A stretch of 64,000 bases of DNA from G963668605 sp963668605. GTDB taxonomy: Bacteria > Acidobacteriota > Terriglobia > Bryobacterales > Bryobacteraceae. Made by a program: the position numbers and the translations under genes. Where the stretch lies: assembly GCA_963668605.1 (NCBI GenBank), contig OY764903.1, positions 1,550,001 through 1,614,000 on the forward strand, in the 5' to 3' direction. The notes under the pieces were generated by a model. The model saw only the letters and a list, made by a program, of their open reading frames with translations. It made no database searches and was not told the origin of the DNA. Below are positions 52,403-61,076 of this stretch, piece after piece (within the stretch, counting starts at the first letter, position 1; each line of letters starts with the position of its first letter).

Positions 52403-52984
52403 TTATGAGTTCGTTTCGCCAGTTTTTTTACGGTGGGCGCGCAGTTCCGTCAGGGTCTTCAGGTTTCGGTGATATTGGCGGGCGAGGCGAGATTCGTGAT
52501 GGGAGAGATTGGCCAGGAAGGCTGTTTTAGTTAGTAGTTGCTTCATGGCCTGGCAGAGATCTTGATCCGTGGCTTCGCCAGGGATTGGGTTTTCGTCTTG
52601 CATGGCCGTTTCGAAGGCTGTGGTTTCCATGCCCCAGGCGCGGCGAAGGCGCCAGGAGGCGGCCACCAATTGCTCAAGGACGTCGCGCTCTACATGGTCG
52701 GCGGGCTCGAAGCGTTGTTCGTAGGATGCTTTGTGGATCTCGTAGTCTGGTTTTGATTCGTTGGATAGGAGCACAAGATTTGAGAAGAAGCCGTGTTTGA
52801 TGGCGTTTAATGAGGAACGGCGCTTCCCTTCTGGGGTTTTGGGGCCGCCACCGCGCCGGTTGGTTGGCGGAACGGTTGATGGATCGATTGATTCCTGGTT
52901 GATTGGTGGGTTTGGTTCTTGGTTGATTGGTGGGTTGGTTTCTTGGTTGATTGGTGGGTTGGTTTCTTGGTTGATTGGCTGCAT
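52403..52984 (-). CDS. Hypothetical protein with 8-residue N-terminal repeats (GPKTPEGK type)
   Basis: 193 residues. The N-terminus repeats the unit NQETNPPI four times, encoded by 24-bp tandem repeats. The body has GPKTPEGKRRSSLNAIKHG followed by VLLSNESKPDY and a helical region (VERDVLEQLVAASWRLRRAWG). Proteins with this GPKTPEGK...LKHG start are common and multicopy in Acidobacteriota, with no known role. They often neighbour mobile elements, and an IS110 fragment lies next to this one. It is convergent with the receptor gene. Confidence 0.65.
   Translation of the reverse strand: MQPINQETNPPINQETNPPINQEPNPPINQESIDPSTVPPTNRRGGGPKTPEGKRRSSLNAIKHGFFSNLVLLSNESKPDYEIHKASYEQRFEPADHVERDVLEQLVAASWRLRRAWGMETTAFETAMQDENPIPGEATDQDLCQAMKQLLTKTAFLANLSHHESRLARQYHRNLKTLTELRAHRKKTGETNS
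52896..52984. repeat. 24-bp tandem coding repeats
   Basis: Three near-perfect units TGGTTGATTGGTGGGTTGGT plus TTCT (52896-52919, 52920-52943, 52944-52967) and a partial fourth from 52968. The length is a multiple of three, so copy-number change alters the protein length without a frameshift. Confidence 0.85.
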
Positions 52985-53203
52985 GGTTGACTGGTTTCTT
53001 GGTTGTTAGTCTACTGTCGCTTTGCTCCCGTAGATATAGTGGCAGACTGGTTTTGGAGTTTGGGCGCAGCGTTGGGCGAAGAGGTTGAAAACAGGGCGGA
53101 TTTAATTTTGATTTGGGCGTGATCGTATGAGAGCGCTGCAGCAACTCCGCGGCTGATAGACAATCAGCCTTAGTGCATGCGGCACACAAGGAGGTACTGC
53201 AGC

Positions 53204-53668
53204 GTGAAACAGTATATCGGCTGCGATGCTCACGCGCGCTATTCCGTTTTCGTAAGCGTGGGTGAGACCGGGCGAATAGGAGCGCCGGTTCGGGTGGATC
53301 ACTTTGGCCGGGATTTGCGCGACTATTTGCAAGGCCTGGAGAAGGAGACTCCGGTCGCCGTGGAGGCCAGCGGCGGTTGGTATTGGTTCATGGATGAGCT
53401 GGAAGCAGCCGGGTTGGATGCGCGTCTGGTGAATCCATTGGAGGCGAAGCGGCGGATCGGAGGCCGCAATAAGACCGACAAACTGGATGCGCGGGGCCTG
53501 GCCATCTTGCTGCGCTACGGCACCCTGCCGGAGGTTTGGATTCCGCCCGCCGGATTGCGGGATCTACGCGGTTTGATGCGTGGGCGGCTGGCCATGCGTT
53601 CTCACACGACCATATTGAAAAATCGGATTCACGCCGCGCTCAAACGCTACGGAACCTTGGATCGGTGA
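53204..53668 (+). pseudogene. IS110-family transposase, truncated
   Basis: 154 residues from a GTG start (MKQYIGCDAHARYSVFVSVG) with AAGGAGGT nine bases upstream. The N-terminal DEDD domain is present: GCDAH (D), VEASGGWYW (E), NKTDKLDARGLA (two D). It ends at KRYGTLDR, followed by a stop. Full-length IS110 transposases have 330-400 residues and a C-terminal serine-containing domain that is required for recombination; that half is absent. The element is therefore a remnant and should be inactive alone. Confidence 0.8.
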
Positions 53669-53860
53669 AGTCGTCACTCTCGAAAATCACCCCCCAAAAC
53701 CATTGATCCCCCGTCGGCCAGGGTGGAAGCAATCTCAGTCCAGACAGCCGGGATTTTCATTCCTTCCGGTGTACCTCTGGCTCATGAAAACGCTCATGAA
53801 ACCAGCCTGATACGGTTGGCACTGTAGGTTCCGGGGTGAGAATAGTCCCACGCAGGCCTA
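53669..53860. other. Intergenic after IS110 remnant
   Basis: About 190 bases with no recognisable continuation of the IS110 gene in any frame. The sequence contains runs of C (CACCCCCCAAAA, CCCCCG) but no inverted repeat that I could pair as an IS end. Confidence 0.35.
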
Positions 53861-55168
53861 CTAACCGGCGTGATTCGGAAGCTGCGCCGAAGGAAGTTCG
53901 ATGAGGACGCGCAGTCCGGAAGACATGTTTTCCGCCCACACGCGCCCGTTATGGAGTGTTATCGCCCGAAAGGCGATGGCCAGACCCAGGCCGACGCCGC
54001 CTGTTGCGGACTCGCGAGCGGCTTCCACGCGGAAGAACGGCTTGAAGATATCCGCCAACTGATCCTGCGGCACGCCGGGCCCGTAGTCCCGGATCGAGAT
54101 CAGCGTCGTGGACCTCCGCGATTCCATGCCAATCTCCACCTGAGAGCCTTCGGGAGCGTGTGCGATGGCATTCCGCAACACATTCTCGATCGCGCGGTGG
54201 ATCAACTCGGCGTCGCCGCGCATAGTGGGTGCGGACGGACAGTGAACTTGAATGCGGCAGCCTCTGACATCGGCTTCGATGCAACAATCCACCACGATCT
54301 CACGGACGAGAGACTCGAGGTTGATGTCCTCCAGCGAACTTGCAAACGGGTCCCCTTCCACTCTCGTCACCTCGATAAGCGAACTGACCAAAGTGGCAAG
54401 TCGATCGATGTCTTTGCGTATGCGAGCGACTGCGGCGTCCCGGTCCTGCGCGGTCCTGACCAGCTCAGCCGAGAAGTTGAGGCGGGCGAGCGGAGAGCGC
54501 AGTTCGTGCGAGATGTCCTGGAGGAGGCGCCGTTCGGCCGTGAGCAGCGTTTGCAGCCGGCCCGCCATCTGATTGAAGGCGCGTGCAAGTTCGCCGATCT
54601 CATCGCGCCGCTTCCATTCAACGCGAGCATCCAGGTCGCCCGCGCCAAACCGCTCCACCGTTCGCGCCAGTTTCCGCAGGGGAGATGCGATGTTCACTGC
54701 AAGCAGCCAGCACAGGCCGGCGAGCGCCAGCAGGATCAGCAGATAGTACGGCCAAACATTCTGGAATTCAACCGGTGGTGGAGCAATCAACGCCACAAGC
54801 CGATAGCGGCTCTGAGGGTCGCTGACTACATCGATACGGCGCCTGCCGGACCACTGAGCAGCCGCCTGAGAAACGAGCGTGGAGCGGTCTTCTCCCGTTA
54901 CCAAATCCACTCCGCGGGCGTCGATGACGTACAACTGCATCGGGAAGCGCTCTTGCTGGCGCCGCAGAGTCGCTGATAAAGCCGGCGCTCCGCCGGTTTC
55001 CCACGACTGGACGCACTCCTCAAGCAAATACCGCGTAATCCTTGAGAAGGGCCCGCCCGCTTGCATCGAACGGCCGGAAAGAAATAGCGAGACGGCGACA
55101 AATGCGGCGAGCGACAGGAGCAGGGTTCCGAAGCACCACAGCAGGATTTTCGCGTAGACAGATCTCAC
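53861..55168 (-). CDS. Sensor histidine kinase, CpxA-like
   Basis: 435 residues. First membrane helix about 8-28, a periplasmic domain of about 110 residues, second helix about 138-160 (YYLLILLALAGLCWLLAV), HAMP (SPLRKLARTVERFGAGDLDA), H-box DISHELRSPLARLNFSAEL with the phospho-His, N-box VLRNAIAHAPEG, and G-boxes RDYGPGVPQDQ and GGVGLGLAI. It should sense envelope conditions and phosphorylate a regulator. The likely partner is the OmpR-type regulator at 60165-60887 on the same strand, separated by three genes of opposite strand. Confidence 0.92.
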   Translation of the reverse strand: MRSVYAKILLWCFGTLLLSLAAFVAVSLFLSGRSMQAGGPFSRITRYLLEECVQSWETGGAPALSATLRRQQERFPMQLYVIDARGVDLVTGEDRSTLVSQAAAQWSGRRRIDVVSDPQSRYRLVALIAPPPVEFQNVWPYYLLILLALAGLCWLLAVNIASPLRKLARTVERFGAGDLDARVEWKRRDEIGELARAFNQMAGRLQTLLTAERRLLQDISHELRSPLARLNFSAELVRTAQDRDAAVARIRKDIDRLATLVSSLIEVTRVEGDPFASSLEDINLESLVREIVVDCCIEADVRGCRIQVHCPSAPTMRGDAELIHRAIENVLRNAIAHAPEGSQVEIGMESRRSTTLISIRDYGPGVPQDQLADIFKPFFRVEAARESATGGVGLGLAIAFRAITLHNGRVWAENMSSGLRVLIELPSAQLPNHAG

Positions 55169-55354
55169 TCTATCTCCGATTCTCCGGACGAGCGCAGGTC
55201 GGAATTGTCATCCGGCGGTAGAAAGCGGTGGCACGTCACAGTTCTGTTTGTAACGCAGGCGCGCCCCGCCTGACAACACCGCAGAGGATTGCGAAGCAGC
55301 GCGGCAGCCGATATTTACAAATCTTAAGAGGCGCGTAGACCTGCGCAGCCGTTA

Positions 55355-56461
55355 ATGGTAGTGATGGCAATTTTAAAACAGACTCTTCCGTTCGTGCTCT
55401 CCGTGCTGGCGGTTGCCGCGCAGCTCCCGACTCGTTTCGTGGGCACGGTGGAGAGTTTCAAAGTGGATGCCGCGGAAATTGCAGTTAGACCCGACCAGGG
55501 CGCCACGCGGCTGATCAGAATAATCCCGGAGAGCGTAGTTCAGCGCGTAGCGCCCGGCGAGAAGGACTTGAAGAATGCGCGGCCGATCTCGATAACCGAT
55601 GTCGCAATTGGAGACCGCGTGCTCGTAGCGCTGGAACCCGGCGCCAACGACTTACGCCGCCTAGTGGTCATGCCTGCCTCTGAGATAGTCAAACGCGACG
55701 AGTTGGACCGGAAGGACTGGCAGGAACGTGGCGTGTCGGGCGTGGTCGCGGCCCGCAATGAGGAGGTGATCACGCTAAGAGTTCGCTCGATGTTGAACGA
55801 AACCGAGACGCGGCTGCGAATCTCGGCGAAGACCGTCTTCCGCCGCTACGCTCCAGATTCCGTAAAGTTCACTGACGCCCGCGCGAGCAGCGTTGCTGAG
55901 CTGAGCCTTGGCGACCAGGTTCGCGCGCGAGGCCAGAAAACGAGTGACGGTTCAGTGGAGGCAGAAGATGTAGTGTTCGGGAGCTTCGTCACCAAGGCCG
56001 GGAAAATCACAGCTGTCGACTCCGGATCGCACAGCATCACCATTGCTGAACTCGGCGGTAACAAGGCCGTGGTGATCCGCTTCAGCCCGGACTCGCAGAT
56101 CAAGAAAATGCCGGGTTTCCCTGAGATGGGGGCCGGAATGCCCGGCGGCGGAATGCAAGGGGCAGGCCGGCCGCCGGATATGGCGCAGATGCTCGAACGC
56201 ATGCCGTCTGCCTTGTTTGACGAATTGCGCGCCGGCGATACGATCGTCGCTTCGAGCACAAAACAACCCGCTGACCAACCGCTCACCGCCATCATGTTGC
56301 TGACCAATGCGGAATTACTCATACGAATGTTGTCAATGCAAAAGCGCGGAAAGCCGGACGCCGCCGGCGGCGCTCAACCGGCCATGGGCGCGGGTATGGG
56401 CGGTGCGGGTATGGCGATGGGCGGCATCGAAGGACTCCAACTCCCCGGCATTATGCAGTAG
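55355..56461 (+). CDS. Secreted protein with repeated small beta domains (DUF5666-like)
   Basis: About 368 residues with a signal peptide (LPFVLSVLAVAAQLP). Three similar units begin with a GxV turn: FVGTVESFKVDAAEIAVR, GVSGVVAARNEEVITLRVR and KAGKITAVDSGSHSITIAE, each followed by a segment about a reference level (IGDRVLVAL, LGDQVRARG, AGDTIVASS). This resembles DUF5666 repeats. Residues about 265-280 and the tail (GAGMGGAGMAMGG) are Gly/Met-rich. The start may be the Met at 55355 or at 55364. It begins the plus-strand module between the kinase and regulator genes. Confidence 0.6.
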   Translation: MVVMAILKQTLPFVLSVLAVAAQLPTRFVGTVESFKVDAAEIAVRPDQGATRLIRIIPESVVQRVAPGEKDLKNARPISITDVAIGDRVLVALEPGANDLRRLVVMPASEIVKRDELDRKDWQERGVSGVVAARNEEVITLRVRSMLNETETRLRISAKTVFRRYAPDSVKFTDARASSVAELSLGDQVRARGQKTSDGSVEAEDVVFGSFVTKAGKITAVDSGSHSITIAELGGNKAVVIRFSPDSQIKKMPGFPEMGAGMPGGGMQGAGRPPDMAQMLERMPSALFDELRAGDTIVASSTKQPADQPLTAIMLLTNAELLIRMLSMQKRGKPDAAGGAQPAMGAGMGGAGMAMGGIEGLQLPGIMQ

Positions 56462-56486
56462 ATGGACGAACAGAAGTGCAACAACA

Positions 56487-59465
56487 ATGAACAAACTCAG
56501 ATTTAATGCCCTGATTGTGTCTCTGTTACTTTGGCTACAGCCTTCGCTGCTGCAAATGCATGCCCAGACGCGCGCAACCGCCAGCCTGCGAGGCATTGTC
56601 ACAGACCCTTCCGGCGCGTCCGTACCAAGCGCGCTTGTGCAGTTGCGTGGCCCCGGCGGAGAGTGCCGCGCCCGAACCAATGAACGCGGGCAGTACGCTG
56701 TTGAGTCCCTCAAGTCAGGGAAGTATCTGGTCCGAGTGATCGCGAAGGGCTTCACCGTTACCCAGCGCCAGGATTTCGAGATCTCCGAACCCGTCACACT
56801 TGACGTTCAGCTCACCATTGAGGCGGCGTCGCAGGTTGTCAACGTGGAAGCCGAGGCCAATCGCGTCAACACCGATCCGGCGCAGAACGGCGGCGCTGTG
56901 GTTCTTGGTGAAAAGGAGTTGGCCAATCTTTCCGACGATCCGGACGAGTTGCAGCAGCAACTTCAGGCGATGGCCGGTGCTGGGGCCGGTCCATCGGGCG
57001 GGCAGATCTACATCGACGGATTCACGGGCGGCAACCTACCTCCCAAGTCGTCAATCCGCGAGGTTCGCATCAACTCCAACCCATTCTCGCCCGAATACGA
57101 ACGGCCCGGTTTTGGCCGCATCGAAGTGTTCACCAGGCCCGGAAGCGACATACTGCGCGGGCAAGCGTTTCTCCAATACAATAGCGAGCAACTGAACTCG
57201 CGCAGCCCGCTGCTCACTCAATCGGACCGCCCGCCATACAGCCAGAGGTTCTATGGACTGAATCTCAGCGGCCCCATTCGCAAAGGCAAGGCGTCCTTTG
57301 GCTTCGATTTCGAGCGCCGCAATATCGACGAGAATGCATTCATCCTCGCCACGACTTTGGACGGCAACCTGCAGCCGAAGAGTGTGAACGAGGCAGTGGT
57401 AACGCCGCAGGTACGCACGAATTTCGCTCCTCGTGTAGACTATTCGATCAATGAGCGCCACACACTCGTCGCCCGCTACCAGCACACGCGGAGCGAACTC
57501 GACAAAGAGGGAACGGGTGATTTCAGTCTGGCTTCGAAAGCATTTGACGAAAAGAATGGCGAGGACTCCCTTCAACTCACTCACACCGCCATTCTCAGCG
57601 TGAAGGCGGTAAATGAAACCCGCTTTCAATACGGGCGAACCGATTCCTCGAGCAATGGGGATAACTCCATTCCCGCAATCAGCGTGCAGGGCGCGTTCAA
57701 TGGTGGTGGGGCCCAGATCGGCAATTCCGGAACGATCTCGAATCGCTGGGAACTCTCCAACATGACGACGCTCACCCACGGCGCTCACACGCTGAAATGG
57801 GGTGGCCGTGTGCGGCAGGCCTTCGTTGACGATACATCGGTGAGTAACTTCGGCGGGACGTATACGTTCTTCGGCGGCACAGGACCGCAGCTCGATTCCA
57901 ATAACCAACCGATCGCCGGAACTTCGATTGAACTGACTGCGCTCGAACGCTATCGCCGCACGCTCTTGTTTCAGCGAGCAGGCCTCAGCGCCTCGCAAAT
58001 TCGCATCCTGGGCGGCGGAGCGTCTCAACTCAGTCTCAGCGCCGGTACGCCTATGACTGCCGTGAAGCAATTGGATGTGGGCTTGTTCCTCAACGACGAT
58101 TGGCGCATTCGTCCGAACCTCACGCTGAGCTACGGGCTACGCTATGAGGCGCAGACCAACGCTGGCGATCTATCCAATTGGGCGCCGCGGATCGGTGTGG
58201 CGTGGGGGGTGGATGCACGAGGCGGGAAGCAGGCCCGCACCGTCGTGCGGCTTGGGTTCGGCTCGTTCTTCGATCGGATCAGCGAGAGCACTACACTGCG
58301 CGCGGATCGCTACAACGGCGTCACGCAGGAATCGTACTTCATCCTAAACCCGGATGCTTATCCAGCGATCCCGAGTCTCGCTTCTCTCGCGGTGAGCAAG
58401 CAGCCGCAGCAATTGCAGATCATCGATTCCGGCATCCGCGCCCCCCGAACATATCAGTGGAGCGCAGGCGTGGATCGGCAGGTGAATCAGTATTTCCGCC
58501 TCAGTGCGAACTACATCGGGTCCCGGGGCGTCCACGTCCAACGTTCGCGCAATATCAATACGCCAATTGATGGCTTGTATCCTTTGGGCGACCGGCAGTT
58601 GAGGATGCTCACGGAGTCCACCGGCTTCACGCGCAGCAATATGCTGATGGTCAGCCCGAGCCTGAACTATAAGAAAGTGTTTCTGTTCGGCTTCTATGGC
58701 CTCTCCTATGGCAAATCCGACGCCGAGGGTCAGCCGGCCGACCCGTACAACCTGCGCCGGGAGTGGGGTCCCTCATCAATGGCGGATGTCCGGCACCGCT
58801 TCATCATGGGTACAAGTATCCCCATGCCCTGGAAGCTGAGTGTCAGCCCATTTACGATCATCAGCGCCGGAGCGCCCTACAACATCACGACTGGCCGCGA
58901 TCCGCTCGGCAGCGGTTACACGACGCAGCGCCCTTCGCTGATCGCGGTGTCCGCCGATCAGTGCCACAGCGCATCACTGGTTTACAGAAGTGAATTCGGC
59001 TGCTTCAACCTGGATCCAGCCGCAGGTACTTCGATCGAGCGAAATTACGCACGCGGTCCGGCTAACGTAAGCCTCAATCTGAGACTGGCGAGGTCGTGGT
59101 CGTTCGGCAGGCGCGGTGAATCGGGCTCTGCTGACATGGGCGGCCCGCCTCCGGGCATGGGAGGTGTCCGCAGTGATGGAGGGCCCCCTGGAGGTGGTCC
59201 TCCGGGCGGTGGCCCGCCTCCAGGGGGCGGTCCTCGCAGTGGAGGTCCCGGCGGTATGTTCGGACCGGCCAGCGCCAAGAAGTACAATCTGACGCTGAGC
59301 GTCTCTGCCCGAAATGTTCTGAACCATGCGAGCTACGCGGCTCCGAGCGGCGATCTCTCGTCGCCGTACTTCGGCGAGTACCGCAGTCTGGCCGGCTTCG
59401 GTCCTTTTGGCGGCAACAGCACGTATAACCGCAAGCTAGATATTCAATTACGATTCCAGTTCTGA
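56487..59465 (+). CDS. Oar-like TonB-dependent receptor with Gly/Pro-rich insert
   Basis: About 992 residues from MNKLRFNALIVSLLLW; the longer frame overlaps the preceding gene and lacks a signal. Signal peptide to MHAQTRA. Carboxypeptidase-regulatory-like domain (ASLRGIVTDPSGASVPSALV, YAVESLKSGKYLVRVIAKGF), plug with GGQIYIDGFTGGNLPPKSSI, and a barrel ending KLDIQLRFQF. Near residue 880-920 an insert of the form PPGGGPPGGGPPPGGG interrupts a barrel loop. It sits 25 bases after the beta-repeat protein and 11 before the small exported protein. Confidence 0.85.
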   Translation: MNKLRFNALIVSLLLWLQPSLLQMHAQTRATASLRGIVTDPSGASVPSALVQLRGPGGECRARTNERGQYAVESLKSGKYLVRVIAKGFTVTQRQDFEISEPVTLDVQLTIEAASQVVNVEAEANRVNTDPAQNGGAVVLGEKELANLSDDPDELQQQLQAMAGAGAGPSGGQIYIDGFTGGNLPPKSSIREVRINSNPFSPEYERPGFGRIEVFTRPGSDILRGQAFLQYNSEQLNSRSPLLTQSDRPPYSQRFYGLNLSGPIRKGKASFGFDFERRNIDENAFILATTLDGNLQPKSVNEAVVTPQVRTNFAPRVDYSINERHTLVARYQHTRSELDKEGTGDFSLASKAFDEKNGEDSLQLTHTAILSVKAVNETRFQYGRTDSSSNGDNSIPAISVQGAFNGGGAQIGNSGTISNRWELSNMTTLTHGAHTLKWGGRVRQAFVDDTSVSNFGGTYTFFGGTGPQLDSNNQPIAGTSIELTALERYRRTLLFQRAGLSASQIRILGGGASQLSLSAGTPMTAVKQLDVGLFLNDDWRIRPNLTLSYGLRYEAQTNAGDLSNWAPRIGVAWGVDARGGKQARTVVRLGFGSFFDRISESTTLRADRYNGVTQESYFILNPDAYPAIPSLASLAVSKQPQQLQIIDSGIRAPRTYQWSAGVDRQVNQYFRLSANYIGSRGVHVQRSRNINTPIDGLYPLGDRQLRMLTESTGFTRSNMLMVSPSLNYKKVFLFGFYGLSYGKSDAEGQPADPYNLRREWGPSSMADVRHRFIMGTSIPMPWKLSVSPFTIISAGAPYNITTGRDPLGSGYTTQRPSLIAVSADQCHSASLVYRSEFGCFNLDPAAGTSIERNYARGPANVSLNLRLARSWSFGRRGESGSADMGGPPPGMGGVRSDGGPPGGGPPGGGPPPGGGPRSGGPGGMFGPASAKKYNLTLSVSARNVLNHASYAAPSGDLSSPYFGEYRSLAGFGPFGGNSTYNRKLDIQLRFQF

Positions 59466-59476
59466 GGAGATCAGCG

Positions 59477-60154
59477 ATGATCACGCGGCGCGGGTTGATG
59501 TTCGCTTCGCTCGGCGCAATGCCCGCTTTAGCCATCGAGGCTTGGCATAAGAAGCCTTCCGAATGGTCCGATAAAGACATCCAACGCCTGCTTACGAAAT
59601 CCCCGTGGGTTACGGACGCCACGGTCGAGTTCAACCCGCAGGGCATGGCTGGCGGCCCTCCCGATGGCGGTATGGGCGGTGGCTCTCCAGGAAGCGGTAT
59701 GGGTGGCCCCCCAGGAGGAGGCATGGGGCCGGGTGGGCCAAGCGGCGGAATACCCCAACTTCGCGCGGTGGTCCGATGGGAAAGCGCGCTTCCAATCCGC
59801 ACTGCGCTCAAAATGGAAGCCGCGCCGTTGCCCAAGCGCTACGTCATCAGCGTGAGCGGCTTTCCCAAGATGCCCGGCCGGGAGCGACGAGGTCCGAACC
59901 CCGGCAACATGCAGACCCGCGTCAAAGAAGCGACGCTTCTGGCGCGAAAAGGCAAAGATCCGATTTACGAATCAAGTGTGGAGTTTCGCGAGGGTGCCGA
60001 AACCACGGCCATCGTGTTTACCTTCGACGGAACATCCCAGCCGATTCAGACTGACGACAAGGAGGTGATGTTCGTCACCAGCTTCGGTCCAATGCAGATC
60101 CGTGCGAAGTTCATCCCCAGGGAAATGAAGTACCAGGGGAAACTGGAGCTATAG
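59477..60154 (+). CDS. Hypothetical exported protein with Gly/Met/Pro-rich stretch
   Basis: 225 residues starting after TGAGGAGA. N-terminus MITRRGLMFASLGAMPALA is a signal. The region EWSDKDIQRLLTKSPWVTDA resembles the WxTxxD-like N-termini of small exported Acidobacteriota proteins. Residues about 58-90 are low complexity (GGMGGGSPGSGMGG and PPGGGMGPGG). The C-terminal half is beta-rich (RYVISVSGF, TAIVFTFDGTSQPI). The family and function are unknown. It is coupled with the preceding receptor and converges on the regulator gene. Confidence 0.6.
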   Translation: MITRRGLMFASLGAMPALAIEAWHKKPSEWSDKDIQRLLTKSPWVTDATVEFNPQGMAGGPPDGGMGGGSPGSGMGGPPGGGMGPGGPSGGIPQLRAVVRWESALPIRTALKMEAAPLPKRYVISVSGFPKMPGRERRGPNPGNMQTRVKEATLLARKGKDPIYESSVEFREGAETTAIVFTFDGTSQPIQTDDKEVMFVTSFGPMQIRAKFIPREMKYQGKLEL

Positions 60155-60164
60155 GCCGGCGTCT

Positions 60165-60887
60165 TCAAGGCAACCCTTCCGTACCAGCGGAGAACATGTA
60201 TCCGACACCGCGCACCGTTCGGATCGGGGAACGGCCATTCTGCTCAAGTTTCTTGCGCAGGTGGCTGACATGCACGTCGAGCGCGCGCTCGAACGGCGTC
60301 GCCTGGCGCTGATAGAGAATCGCCGCCAGTTCGTCGCGCGAAACCACGCGTCCCGCCGCAAAAATCAGCACTTCAAGAATGTCGTACTCGGCAGCCGTGG
60401 TCGAGACCAGACTGTTTTCGATCCAAACCTCTCGAGCCGCGGGATTCACCCGCACGCCGCACACTTCCACCGGCAAGGCCGTCGAGCGCGAAACATTAGC
60501 CGTGCGCCGTAGCACAGCGCGAATCCGGGCAAGCAGTTCTTCGGGGCCAAACGGTTTCGGAAGATAATCATCGGCGCCGCTGTTCAAACCCGCAATGCGG
60601 TCCGCCTGAGAAGTTCGTGCCGTCAGCATGATGACAGGAACGGCGCTGCGGCGCCTCAATTGGTGCAGCACCTCGAAGCCGCCCAGCACCGGCATCATGA
60701 CATCCAGGATGACCAGATCGACGCCGGGTTGCAACGCTGCGGCCAAACCACAACGCCCGTCGTGTTCGGAAAGCACCTTGAAGCCGTGCTGAGAGAAGAA
60801 CGCCTTGATCAACCCGCACAACTCAGCGTCATCGTCAACGACCAGGATTGTGGACGAGGCGCCGGCGCTGTCTGCGGTCGGATACAC
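60165..60887 (-). CDS. Response regulator, OmpR/PhoB family
   Basis: About 240 residues if the GTG at 60887 is used (VYPTADSAGASSTILVVDDD); no ATG is found near, and a longer frame reaches 284 residues. Receiver: DDDAELC acidic triad, LVILDVMMPVLG phospho-Asp, MLTARTSQ switch, DDYLPKPFG Lys. The C-terminal winged-helix domain has VSTTAAEYDILEVL, RALDVHVSHLRKKLE and IRTVRGVGYMF. It pairs naturally with the CpxA-like kinase at 53861-55168 and likely controls the genes around it. The start codon is uncertain. Confidence 0.9.
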   Translation of the reverse strand: MYPTADSAGASSTILVVDDDAELCGLIKAFFSQHGFKVLSEHDGRCGLAAALQPGVDLVILDVMMPVLGGFEVLHQLRRRSAVPVIMLTARTSQADRIAGLNSGADDYLPKPFGPEELLARIRAVLRRTANVSRSTALPVEVCGVRVNPAAREVWIENSLVSTTAAEYDILEVLIFAAGRVVSRDELAAILYQRQATPFERALDVHVSHLRKKLEQNGRSPIRTVRGVGYMFSAGTEGLP

Positions 60888-61076
60888 ATACCAATGTACA
60901 AGCCTCTTTCCCGCAATTCCATGATCTTCACAATTCTTAACAGAAGGAGCCGCGAAGTTCCGTCGCTTCGAGCCGCCAGTGTAAAGATTCGTTAAGACCC
61001 GTCGCGGCGTGTACACCATCCCGAGGAAAGGCGCATCGAAACGAGTTTAAGCATGCTTGAAGTGCAAGGGGGAACT

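Noticed and set aside
52896..52984. Possible CRISPR array from short regular repeats
   Set aside because: The 24-bp units are directly adjacent with no spacers and encode a regular peptide repeat; no cas genes are present.
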